From Hymenobacter sp. PAMC 26628 (GTDB taxonomy: Bacteria > Bacteroidota > Bacteroidia > Cytophagales > Hymenobacteraceae): 64,000 nucleotides of DNA. The stretch spans positions 4,712,001 through 4,776,000 of the forward strand of contig NZ_CP014304.1 in NCBI RefSeq assembly GCF_001562275.1, written 5' to 3'. Below the pieces are notes generated by a model. The model saw only the letters and a list, made by a program, of their open reading frames with translations, was not told where the DNA came from and did no database searches. Both the position numbers and the translations under genes were made by a program. Shown in pieces: positions 8,880 to 16,140 of this stretch (its first letter is position 1; each line of letters begins with the position of its first letter).

Positions 8880-10286
8880 CTATATGCCGGCGTGGCCTAG
8901 CTCTTCGGCTAGGTGCGCCTGCACGGCTGGATCGTCGAAATCGGCTTCGGTTTGAATGTAAGGCATCAGTTGGGCCATCACCGCATCCTGGCGCTGGCCG
9001 GCGGCCCAAGCCTCGGCGTAAGGCAGGTGCGAGAACGTAACGCGCGTGTAGAGCGGCACCCAACGGGTGGGGTGCAGGGCGGCAATTTTGTTCTCGATGC
9101 GCTTCTGGAGCAGGAAGCGCGGGTCGCCCACCCGGTCGCGCATCTCCACGAAGTTGTAGAGGGCCAGGTCGGCCATGGCGTCGGCGTTGGGCTTGCGCTG
9201 CTGCTCGAAGGCGGCCATCACGGCGGGCCAGTTGGCGTCGCCGTGCGCGTTCAGCAGGCCATCAAGCACGGTGCAATCCTCGAAGCCCACGTTCATGCCC
9301 TGGCCGTAGAACGGCACGATGGCGTGGGCCGCGTCGCCGAGCAGCAGCACATCGGCCGCGTGCCAAGGGTAGCAGCGCACCGTGACGAGCGAGCTGGTGG
9401 GGTTGGTGAAAAACTCCTCGGCCAAGCCCGGCATCAGCGGCACGGCGTCGGCAAACACGTCGGCGAAAAAGGCCGTGACCGCCGCCGCGTCGGGCAGGGC
9501 GGCGAAGCTCGTGGGGCCCTCGTAGGGGAAAAACAGGGTGGCGTTGAACGAGCCGTCGAGGTTGGGCAGCGCAATCATCAGGTACTGGCCGCGGGGCCAG
9601 ATGTGGAGCGCGTTTTTTTCCAGGGCCCACATGCCGCCAGGGCCCGCCTCAATGGTCAGCTCCTTGTAGCCGTACTCCAAGTATTCCTGCGAGTAATTGT
9701 AGCGGTCGGTGCGTTGCAGGGCCCCGCGCACGGCCGAGAATGCCCCATCGGCCCCAAACAGCTGGGTGTAGGGCTCGGCATACTCGCGGCCGGTGGCCAC
9801 GTCGCGCAGGTACAGGGTGCGGCCGGCCAGGTCGAGGCGCTGCAGTTGCTGGCCGAAGCGCAGCTGCACGCCGGGCCGGGCCTCCAGCAAATCGAGCAGC
9901 GTGCGGTTGAGCTGGTCGCGGTTGACGGAGTAGATGGCCTGCCCGGGGGCCCCGTAGGGCTGGCCCGTGAGTTGGCCCTGGCGGTCGTGCATCACGCGGC
10001 GGTAGAGCGGAATGCTGACCTGCCGGATGTCGTCGGCAATGCCCACGCCCTCTAGGGCCCGCCAGCCGCGGTCCGACAAGGCCAGGTTGATGGAGCGGCC
10101 TTCGCTGCGCTGGCGCAGGCGCAGGTCGGGGCGGCGGTCGAGCACTTGCACCGCGTGGCCGCGCCGGGCTAAGTATAGCGCCAGCAGCGAGCCCACCAGC
10201 CCCGCCCCCGCCACCGTGAGGGGCGCCGCTGCCCCGGCCGGCGGCGCCGAAACCGCTTCGGCGGCAGAAATAATGGGCAAGGCCAT
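8880..10286 (-). CDS. kmo: Kynurenine 3-monooxygenase
   Basis: A 468-residue FAD-dependent monooxygenase that hydroxylates L-kynurenine to 3-hydroxykynurenine using NADPH and O2. The N-terminal Rossmann motif is VAGAGLVGSLLALYLARRGH followed by an acidic residue in VQVLDRR. The second FAD motif is DVLLLGDAAHAIVPFYGQG. Family blocks RSINLALSDRG and YGYKELTI are present. The first 20 residues are an Ala-rich extension. No other kynurenine-pathway gene is adjacent, so the context does not say whether it serves NAD synthesis or tryptophan breakdown. Confidence 0.95.
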   Translation of the reverse strand: MALPIISAAEAVSAPPAGAAAPLTVAGAGLVGSLLALYLARRGHAVQVLDRRPDLRLRQRSEGRSINLALSDRGWRALEGVGIADDIRQVSIPLYRRVMHDRQGQLTGQPYGAPGQAIYSVNRDQLNRTLLDLLEARPGVQLRFGQQLQRLDLAGRTLYLRDVATGREYAEPYTQLFGADGAFSAVRGALQRTDRYNYSQEYLEYGYKELTIEAGPGGMWALEKNALHIWPRGQYLMIALPNLDGSFNATLFFPYEGPTSFAALPDAAAVTAFFADVFADAVPLMPGLAEEFFTNPTSSLVTVRCYPWHAADVLLLGDAAHAIVPFYGQGMNVGFEDCTVLDGLLNAHGDANWPAVMAAFEQQRKPNADAMADLALYNFVEMRDRVGDPRFLLQKRIENKIAALHPTRWVPLYTRVTFSHLPYAEAWAAGQRQDAVMAQLMPYIQTEADFDDPAVQAHLAEELGHAGI

Positions 10287-10489
10287 GGTTATACGAGGAA
10301 GGTAAACGGCTGCGAAGCTACGCCCACCCAGTAACAGCCGCCGGCCGGTGAGGTTCGTTGGGACAATCTTTCAAGCCGTTCGGGCCGCCGAAAGCGCTGT
10401 TAGCCGAAACCTGGGCCCAGCGGCAATTTGGTGGGGCCCTTACTTCGGATATTTATGCAGGCGATTGAATAAAAAGATAGATTTTTTGC

Positions 10490-10681
10490 ATGATGAGAGA
10501 ATTACCGGAAGCCTGTGCTCACTTTGATGCCAACACCAACACGGGCTTTACCCCCTCGGCCCCCACCGTAGGCCCCGGGCAGTGGACCCACGAAACGGCT
10601 TCCACGTTTTTTCTCTACGGCTACCTCATCGGCGAATACGCCGACACGCTGCTCTGCGGCCACCCCGATTTGGTATACTAG
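10490..10681 (+). CDS. Small hypothetical protein (63 aa)
   Basis: A 63-residue reading frame starting MMRELPEACAHFDANTN. No family recognised. The third codon positions are strongly GC-biased, as in real genes nearby, and an AT-rich stretch precedes it, which together give modest support. It ends 23 nt before the promoter element of the next gene. Confidence 0.45.
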   Translation: MMRELPEACAHFDANTNTGFTPSAPTVGPGQWTHETASTFFLYGYLIGEYADTLLCGHPDLVY

Positions 10682-10704
10682 CCCCGCCCACGGGGCCCCG
10701 CCGC

Positions 10705-10712
10705 TACCTTTG
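10705..10712 (+). promoter_or_regulatory. TAnnTTTG promoter element
   Basis: TACCTTTG followed by CGGC and the ATG at 10717. It has the same arrangement as at glyA and EamA. Confidence 0.65.
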
Positions 10713-10716
10713 CGGC

Positions 10717-11247
10717 ATGATGACCCGCTACATTTTCCTAGCTGTTATATTATTCAGCGTACTGGCCGTGGGGGCTTATGCTTGGCTTGGCGGCTTCCGC
10801 CCCGCCGCCGCCGCCCTTGAAACTACTGCCGCCCCAGTGTTTTTGGCCGGGCAGGCCTACGCTGGCTCGGCGCAGGGCGACGGCTTTGGGCCCCTGTTCC
10901 GCCGCGCCAAGCAGGTGCTCGACCAAGGCCGCCTGCCCGGCGCCGCCCTCGCCAACCTCTACTACAATAACCCCGAAACCGCCCACGACACCGTGCGCGC
11001 CTTCATCGGCCTAGCTGTGGCCGACACGCTGCGGCCCCTGCCCGCCGGCCTTCGCTACCGCCTCGTGCCCGCCGGCCAGCGCGTAGTGGCTGCCCGCGTG
11101 GCCGGCGTTAGCTATTTGCTCTCGCCCAACAAGCTCTACCCTGCCGCCCTCGACGCGGTGAAGGCCCAGAAACTGACGCCCCGCAACTTTTACCTCGAAC
11201 GCTTCGGCCCCGGCGAAACCGCTGAAGTATGGGTAGGAGTGAAATAG
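10717..11247 (+). CDS. Membrane-anchored GyrI-like domain protein
   Basis: A 176-residue protein with an N-terminal membrane helix or uncleaved signal (residues 4-22) and a soluble remainder. The soluble part has the arrangement seen in GyrI/SOUL-type small-molecule-binding domains: AGQAYAGSAQGDGFGPLFRR, then LANLYYNNPE and AFIGLAV. This assignment rests on pattern only. The start is fixed by the promoter element 4 nt upstream. No partner gene is apparent. Confidence 0.6.
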   Translation: MMTRYIFLAVILFSVLAVGAYAWLGGFRPAAAALETTAAPVFLAGQAYAGSAQGDGFGPLFRRAKQVLDQGRLPGAALANLYYNNPETAHDTVRAFIGLAVADTLRPLPAGLRYRLVPAGQRVVAARVAGVSYLLSPNKLYPAALDAVKAQKLTPRNFYLERFGPGETAEVWVGVK

Positions 11248-11260
11248 GGCCCCAAGTGAG

Positions 11261-11304
11261 CACACAAAAAAGCCCGGTGACTACCTTGTCCTTACCCAAA
11301 TCTT
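11261..11304 (-). repeat. 44-nt repeat, copy A (inverted)
   Basis: On the minus strand it reads AAGATTTGGGTAAGGACAAG, six variable bases, then ACCGGGCTTTTTTGTGTG. The outer 38 positions match copy C at 11952-11995 exactly, in opposite orientation. The pair brackets a 735-bp unit holding one lipoprotein gene. Confidence 0.85.
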
Positions 11305-11393
11305 TTCTCGGTTTTTCTGAGGTAACGCTAAGGCTCGTTTTTTACTGGATTACCCCGCTTGAAAAGTGACAAATTAGGTAGACAACCACGCAA

Positions 11394-11429
11394 AAACGCC
11401 CTTCCAGCCACATGGCCGGAAGGGCGTTT
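11394..11429. terminator. Bidirectional terminator hairpin
   Basis: A 12-bp perfect stem (AAACGCCCTTCC / GGAAGGGCGTTT) with A-rich and T-rich flanks, between the GyrI-like gene and the convergent lipoprotein gene. Confidence 0.8.
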
Positions 11430-11439
11430 GAGTTTTAAG

Positions 11440-11470
11440 TAAGGACAAGTGATGAGCGGGGCTTTCTTAT
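11440..11470 (+). repeat. Partial copy B of the 44-nt repeat
   Basis: GTAAGGACAAG followed by a diverged GC run (GCGGGGCTTTCTT), in the same orientation as copy C. It lacks the leading AAGATTTGG part. Confidence 0.55.
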
Positions 11471-11494
11471 CTGGCGGCGGGTACCGGCACACGG

Positions 11495-11923
11495 CTACCG
11501 ATGATACGGGACCGTGGCAACGAAGCGGCTGCCATCCGAGCGGAGATTGGTTACCTCGTATACGAAGGCGGTCGCGGTGAGCGAGCGAGCGGCGAACGTC
11601 TGGTACGTTGCCTGATTCGGAAAAGTAAGTACCTCTCCCGTCCGCGTATAGGTCTCGCTGGTGGGTGTAACCCCCGGGGTGTTCGCGTTGAAGGTGAAGG
11701 TCGTGGAGGTAACGTCTAGCAGGTGAACTACCTGATTGGTTACCGAACTCAGACCACCAGCAAAGGCGGCTGGGTCGAGTTTCCCAGTTGGGTCATACAC
11801 CTGGTACGTGATGGCGTCACTTTGCCAATGCCCGAGTAAGGGGTCATCGGGGGTGGGGTCGGCCTTGTGGCAGCCGGCCAGCGTGGTTCCGAGCAGGACC
11901 AGTAGGAGTAGGTATCTCTTCAT
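11495..11923 (-). CDS. Putative lipoprotein, lipocalin-like
   Basis: A 142-residue protein with a lipoprotein signal: hydrophobic MKRYLLLLVLLGTTLAGC with the modified Cys at the end of the lipobox LAGC. The mature part starts near GHWQSDAITYQVYD and has alternating polar/hydrophobic strands typical of small lipocalin-like Bacteroidota lipoproteins; no catalytic residues stand out. The start at 11923 is preferred because the longer frame places polar residues before the signal. The gene sits inside the unit bounded by the 44-nt inverted repeats. Confidence 0.7.
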   Translation of the reverse strand: MKRYLLLLVLLGTTLAGCHKADPTPDDPLLGHWQSDAITYQVYDPTGKLDPAAFAGGLSSVTNQVVHLLDVTSTTFTFNANTPGVTPTSETYTRTGEVLTFPNQATYQTFAARSLTATAFVYEVTNLRSDGSRFVATVPYHR

Positions 11924-11951
11924 AGGGCGAAGATAGAAAAAGCCCGACTGC

Positions 11952-11995
11952 AAGATTTGGGTAAGGACAAGCGACTAACCGGGCTTTTTTGTGTG
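11952..11995 (+). repeat. 44-nt repeat, copy C
   Basis: Reverse complement of copy A except for six central bases. Together with AAAAAGCCCG at 11937-11946, its CGGGCTTTTT (11980-11989) could also form a terminator with a 33-nt loop reading rightward. Confidence 0.85.
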
Positions 11996-12125
11996 CCAGA
12001 AATAACCTGGCAAGCAGCTGTTTATCGTTAAAAAATCCTCTTACAGTATTCAGGGTCCCTTTTCAATCACTATGGGCCCCGCCCAATCGCCGCGGCGTGG
12101 ATGAATATCCTGCAAAGCGCAAGGT

Positions 12126-12674
12126 CTACTTACCGAAATAGTAAGCTGCGCCCAGCTGAAAATTATTCAGGCTAAACCCTAAGTCCAGTGTGGAAGTACT
12201 ATTAAAGTTGGTGGCGTACGTGAGGCCCCGCAGGGAAGCTTCCAAGCCAAAGCGCGGAATGGGGAAGAAAGCCAGCCCCGGCGTCACGCTCAAATAGCCT
12301 TGGTTGTAACCATTAGAACCTGTCTCGTTCGTGCGGGTATAGCCCAGACTGCCTTGGCCGAATAGCGCAAATTTGTCGCCACCCACGAACCGGTAATACC
12401 GGGCAAAAGGCCCCACGGCGTATGAATTGCTGCCGAAGCTATTCGCGTTGCCACTGTATAGTCTGATGCTGGCGCTAACGCCCAATGCCAAATTATCGGC
12501 CACGAATGTGCCTATTGTAGGGGCAAACTCGAAAAGATCACGCGTTACCCCACTGCTCACGCGTTGGTAGCCGATGGTGCCCGTTAGTAGGCCTTTGCCC
12601 TTGGTGAGTGGCGTTTGCGCACGGGCGGTGCCGGCAGCAAGGGCCAGCAACGCAAGTAGAAGTACTCTTTTCAT
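12126..12674 (-). CDS. Secreted outer-membrane beta-barrel-like protein
   Basis: A 182-residue protein with a signal peptide (MKRVLLLALLALAAGTARAQ). It continues with amphipathic beta strands rich in Tyr, Phe and Gly (GTIGYQRVSSG, YAVGPFARYYRFVGG, FALFGQGSLGYTR) and ends FQLGAAYYFGK, with an aromatic near the C-terminus as in OmpA/OmpX-type barrels. Function unknown. The start at 12674 is chosen at the Met that opens the signal peptide. Confidence 0.75.
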   Translation of the reverse strand: MKRVLLLALLALAAGTARAQTPLTKGKGLLTGTIGYQRVSSGVTRDLFEFAPTIGTFVADNLALGVSASIRLYSGNANSFGSNSYAVGPFARYYRFVGGDKFALFGQGSLGYTRTNETGSNGYNQGYLSVTPGLAFFPIPRFGLEASLRGLTYATNFNSTSTLDLGFSLNNFQLGAAYYFGK

Positions 12675-12731
12675 AGATGTGGAAAGGAAACGTGGAACGT
12701 TCCAACAAATGTATTTCCCCCGGAGGCGCAC

Positions 12732-12775
12732 AAAAAAAGCCCGGCCCTTCTGCGAGAGAAGGGCCGGGCTTTTTT
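12732..12775. terminator. Strong bidirectional terminator
   Basis: AAAAAAAGCCCGGCCCTTCT, a 5-nt loop, and the complementary arm ending in TTTTTT. It lies just beyond the 3' end of the tRNA-Pro(CGG) gene, which is read leftward, and also lies upstream of the barrel gene. Confidence 0.9.
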
Positions 12776-12780
12776 GCGGG

Positions 12781-12854
12781 TCGGGGTGGCAGGATTCGAA
12801 CCTACGGCCTCGTCGTCCCGAACGACGCGCGCTACCGGGCTGCGCTACACCCCG
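12781..12854 (-). tRNA. tRNA-Pro (anticodon CGG)
   Basis: A 74-nt cloverleaf read on the minus strand. Acceptor CGGGGTG/CACCCCG with discriminator A, D-arm GCGC, anticodon stem CGTCG/CGACG around TTCGGGA giving CGG, and T-loop TTCGAAT. CCA is not encoded. Confidence 0.95.
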
Positions 12855-12911
12855 AAACTGGGGCCGATGGGGCGGCGCCCGTTTCCATTTCCAATTCCCG
12901 AAGCGGCCGAA

Positions 12912-12943
12912 AAAAGCCCCCGAACACGAAGTTCGGGGGCTTT
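12912..12943. terminator. Terminator hairpin between tRNA genes
   Basis: AAAAGCCCCCGAAC, loop ACGAA, then GTTCGGGGGCTTT. It lies downstream of the tRNA-Pro(GGG) gene, which is read leftward. Confidence 0.75.
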
Positions 12944-12964
12944 CAAGAGCAGCTGCCCTTTAAG

Positions 12965-13038
12965 TCGGAGTGGCAGGATTCGAACCTACGACCTCCAGCA
13001 CCCCATGCTGGCGCGATACCAGGCTACGCTACACCCCG
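12965..13038 (-). tRNA. tRNA-Pro (anticodon GGG)
   Basis: A 74-nt cloverleaf on the minus strand. Acceptor CGGGGTG/CACTCCG with one G-T pair, anticodon stem CCAGC/GCTGG around ATGGGGT giving GGG, T-loop TTCGAAT, discriminator A. Confidence 0.95.
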
Positions 13039-13219
13039 ATGGGTAATTGGAGCAACAAAGGTAAGGCGTTTGCCGCGCCCAGTGCAAGCAACGGCCAATT
13101 ATTTTTTACTCGTCCCGGTCAGCCAGGGACCACGGCGCCTCGCATTCGGGTGATTGGCGGGCGGTTATGTACTTTTATCCATGCCGTCGTTATCGGCTTT
13201 TTTTATTCTTTTGATCGTT

Positions 13220-13699
13220 ATGAAAATTCTATTCTTTATCCTCTGCGGCGGGCTTTTGGCCTTAGACCCGGCCGCCGCCCGGGCCCAAGCCAAGGCTCCC
13301 GCCAAACTTCTAGCCAAAGTTCCTGCGAAAGCGGCGCCGGCCAAGGCCCCCGCCGCCAGCCCTGCCCCGAGCAAAGCCGCGGCGGCGGCCATTCCGGAAG
13401 CCGCAAAGGCCGCCGCCGTGGCCCTATCCCCCGCCACACCAGCGGCCGATCCCACTGCGCTCAAAATCAAGGCAGAGGTGAACCCCACCACCCGGCAGCT
13501 CGCGGTGCACACCAACGCGCCCGGCCCCACCACCATCGAGGTGAACGACGCGACCGGCCGCCCGGTACTTACCCGCAACGTGATGGCCGGCGCGAAGCCC
13601 ATTGAGCTGAACGTGTCGCAATTGCCCGCGGGCTACTACGTGGTGCACTGCACGGCCGGCCTGCGCACCGGCATGCGCCGCGTACACCTCGGCGACTAG
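13220..13699 (+). CDS. Secreted Ala/Pro/Lys-rich protein with T9SS-like C-terminal domain
   Basis: A 159-residue protein. Residues 1-24 are a signal peptide (MKILFFILCGGLLALDPAAA). Residues 25-85 are low-complexity Ala/Lys/Pro repeats (AKAPAKLLAKVPAKAAPAKA). From about residue 88 to the end is one beta domain like the type IX secretion sorting tail (IEVNDATGRPVLTRNV, IELNVSQLPAGYYVVHC). There is no catalytic domain, so the tail seems to be carried by a disordered linker alone. An upstream ATG at 13181 with TACTTTTA just before it is an alternative start. The 3' end overlaps the convergent VOC gene by 4 nt. Confidence 0.65.
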   Translation: MKILFFILCGGLLALDPAAARAQAKAPAKLLAKVPAKAAPAKAPAASPAPSKAAAAAIPEAAKAAAVALSPATPAADPTALKIKAEVNPTTRQLAVHTNAPGPTTIEVNDATGRPVLTRNVMAGAKPIELNVSQLPAGYYVVHCTAGLRTGMRRVHLGD

Positions 13700-14094
13700 C
13701 TGCCCAGCGGCTCCAGCAAATCCCAGCGGTTACCGTATATGTCTTCAAACACGGCAACGTGGCCGTAGGGCTCCGCGCGGGGCGCCTCGAGGAAGCGCAG
13801 GCCGCGGGCTTGCAGCACGGAGTAATCGCGCCAGAAGTCGTCGGTGTGCAGGAATAGCCACACCCGGCCGCCGCCCTGCTGGCCCACCGTGCGCTTTTCT
13901 GCTTCGGTGTGGGCTTCGGCTAACAACAAACCGCAGCCGGCGGTGGGGCCCTGGGGGACCACCACCACCCAGCGCTTGCCGCCGCCCAGGTCCGCATCGG
14001 CCGCGAGGGCAAAGCCCAGCACGTTGGTGTAGAAGTCAATGGCTTCATCGTAGGTGCGCACGAGCACCGTGATGTGGGCGAGGCGTTGCTTCAT
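13696..14094 (-). CDS. VOC-superfamily protein (glyoxalase/bleomycin-resistance fold)
   Basis: A 132-residue protein with the paired beta-alpha-beta-beta-beta arrangement of the vicinal oxygen chelate fold. The first half starts KQRLAHITVLVRTYDEAIDF with the metal-site His, and the second half ends HVAVFEDIYGNRWDLLEPLG with H and E in the usual places. Substrate unknown. It follows the ABC exporter gene on the same strand by 13 nt (7 nt if the Met at 14100 is used), so the two are probably co-transcribed. Confidence 0.85.
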   Translation of the reverse strand: MKQRLAHITVLVRTYDEAIDFYTNVLGFALAADADLGGGKRWVVVVPQGPTAGCGLLLAEAHTEAEKRTVGQQGGGRVWLFLHTDDFWRDYSVLQARGLRFLEAPRAEPYGHVAVFEDIYGNRWDLLEPLGS

Positions 14095-14107
14095 GATCAT
14101 CAGTAGA

Positions 14108-15892
14108 TTACGCTTCCTCGGCTTGCAGCTGCCGCTCGTAGAGGGCGCGGTATAGACCCTCGGGCTCGGCCATGAGGGCCTCGTGGGTGCCGTGCTGCAC
14201 GATGGTGCCGTCGTCGAGCACCAGGATGTGGTCGGCCAGCTTCACCGAGCTCACGCGGTGCGAGATGATGAGGCTGGTGCGGTCGGCCATGATGCGCTGC
14301 AGGGCCCCCAGGATGGTGTTCTCCGTCTTGGTATCGACGGCGGACAGCGAGTCATCCAGGATCAGAATTTTGGGCTCCTTCACTAGGGCCCGGGCCATGC
14401 TCACGCGCTGCTTCTGGCCGCCGGAAAGCGTGATGCCCCGCTCGCCCACCTTTGTGTCGAAGCCTTCGGGGAAGGCGATGATGTTGTCGTACACGGCCGC
14501 GTCGCGGGCGGCTTGCAGCATCTTTTCCTCCGACGGCTGGTCGAGGCCGAAGTTGATGTTGTGCCGGATGCTGTCGGAGAACAGGAACACGTCCTGCGGC
14601 ACGTAGCCAATTTGCTCGCGCAGGCTGGTTAGCGAATAGTCGCGCACGTCAATCCCGTCTACCTCGACCTGGCCGGCGGTGGTGTCGTAGAGGCGGCAGA
14701 GCAGGGCGGCGATGGTGCTTTTGCCCGAGCCCGTGTTGCCGATGACGGCCAGCGTTTGGCCGGGCCGGATGCGGAAGCTCACGTTGTGCAGGGCCCTAAT
14801 GCCAGTGTCGGGATAGGTGAACGACACGTTGTCAAACACGATGTCGCCCTGCATTTCATGCTCCAGGTTTTGGCGCGACACGATGTCGGTTTTCTGGTCC
14901 AGGAATTCGTTGAGGCGGGCCTGCGAGGCCTCGGCGCGCTGCACTAGTGACGACGTCCAGCCCAAGGCCGTAACCGGCCAGGTGAGCAGGTTCACGTAGA
15001 TCAGGAATTCGGCGATGGTGCCCGTGGTGATAGTGCCGCGGATAACCTCCTGGCCGCCCACCCACACGGTAATGAGCGTGCTCAGGCCGATGAGGAACAG
15101 GATAAGCGGAAAGAACAGCGAGTTCACGAAGTTGAGGCTCAGCGACTTTTCCTTATACTCATTGCTGGCCTTGGTGAACTGGGCGTGCGAGTCGGCCTGG
15201 CGCGAGAACGATTTCAAAACCCGAATGCCCGAAAACGCTTCCTGGGTGAAGGTGGTCATGGCCGCCAGCGACCGTTGGATTTGGTCGGACTTGCGCTCAA
15301 TTAAGTTATTGACGTAGAAGATACTGACCGAGAGCACCGGCAGCGGCGCCAGCGTGTAAAGCGTGAGCTTGACGTTCACCATCAGCATGAGCGGCACAAT
15401 GAGCACGAACAGCACCACGAGCTGCAAAAAGTACATGATGCCGGGGCCCAAGTACATGCGCACGCGGCCCACGTCTTCGCTGATGCGCGACATAAGGTCG
15501 CCGGTGCTGTGGCGGCGGTAAAAGCTGAGTGGCAGCGACTGGTAGTGCAGGTACACCTGGTTTTTCTGGTCGTTCTCGACCAGGCGCGACATGACGATGA
15601 GCGTCTGGCGCATGAAGAACAGGAAGATGCCCCGCAGCAGCGCCAGCACGATGATAAGCACGCCGTAGAAGAGCACGTTGCGGCCGAACAAATCGTAGAC
15701 GCCGCTCTGCGCCTGGGTGCCGGCGAAGAGGTGGTAGAGGTCGATGCCCTCGCTCACCAAGTCGAAAGCGTAGCGCACGAGCTGGGCCGGAAAAATGGTC
15801 AGCAGTGTGCTCAGCACCACAAACAGCACGCCCCCGAGGAAGTGCCATTTGTAGCGGTAAATGAACGGATTGACAGCGGTGAGGGCGCGCAC
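14108..15892 (-). CDS. ABC exporter half-transporter with atypical Walker B (Asp for Glu)
   Basis: About 594 residues: six membrane helices (residues 1-315) fused to an ATPase domain. Walker A is VIGNTGSGKST, the signature is LSGGQKQRVSMARAL and the H-loop is IISHRVSS. Walker B reads ILILDDSLSAVD, with Asp where the catalytic Glu usually sits. In known heterodimeric exporters this marks the degenerate half (YheI/BmrC, MdlA type), so a partner half is expected elsewhere. The start is uncertain: GTG at 15892 gives family length, while an ATG at 16039 would add about 49 Arg/Pro-rich residues. It is followed by the VOC gene. Confidence 0.88.
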   Translation of the reverse strand: MRALTAVNPFIYRYKWHFLGGVLFVVLSTLLTIFPAQLVRYAFDLVSEGIDLYHLFAGTQAQSGVYDLFGRNVLFYGVLIIVLALLRGIFLFFMRQTLIVMSRLVENDQKNQVYLHYQSLPLSFYRRHSTGDLMSRISEDVGRVRMYLGPGIMYFLQLVVLFVLIVPLMLMVNVKLTLYTLAPLPVLSVSIFYVNNLIERKSDQIQRSLAAMTTFTQEAFSGIRVLKSFSRQADSHAQFTKASNEYKEKSLSLNFVNSLFFPLILFLIGLSTLITVWVGGQEVIRGTITTGTIAEFLIYVNLLTWPVTALGWTSSLVQRAEASQARLNEFLDQKTDIVSRQNLEHEMQGDIVFDNVSFTYPDTGIRALHNVSFRIRPGQTLAVIGNTGSGKSTIAALLCRLYDTTAGQVEVDGIDVRDYSLTSLREQIGYVPQDVFLFSDSIRHNINFGLDQPSEEKMLQAARDAAVYDNIIAFPEGFDTKVGERGITLSGGQKQRVSMARALVKEPKILILDDSLSAVDTKTENTILGALQRIMADRTSLIISHRVSSVKLADHILVLDDGTIVQHGTHEALMAEPEGLYRALYERQLQAEEA

Positions 15893-15931
15893 AGACGGGC
15901 AGAAAAAAGGGCGGGATCGGAAAAAACGGGG

Positions 15932-15939
15932 TACTTTTG
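15932..15939 (+). promoter_or_regulatory. TAnnTTTG element upstream of nusB
   Basis: TACTTTTG on the plus strand, 201 nt before the nusB ATG. It is a candidate promoter for the nusB run with a long leader; the spacing makes it weaker than the others. Confidence 0.35.
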
Positions 15940-16140
15940 CGGCCGCAACGCCGAACAGCGCGCCGGGCCGGCTCCCCTTAAAAACGGGCCGGCGGGCGCA
16001 TGGTTCGGCGCCCCGGTCCGGCCATGGGGCCCCGGCCACAACCTGCGCCCCGGTGCAAAGTTACGCCCAGCCCGCGCCTTCGGGGCCCCGGGGGCCGTTG
16101 CCGCCCAGTGCTTCTTTCTTACCGCCTACCGTTATACATA

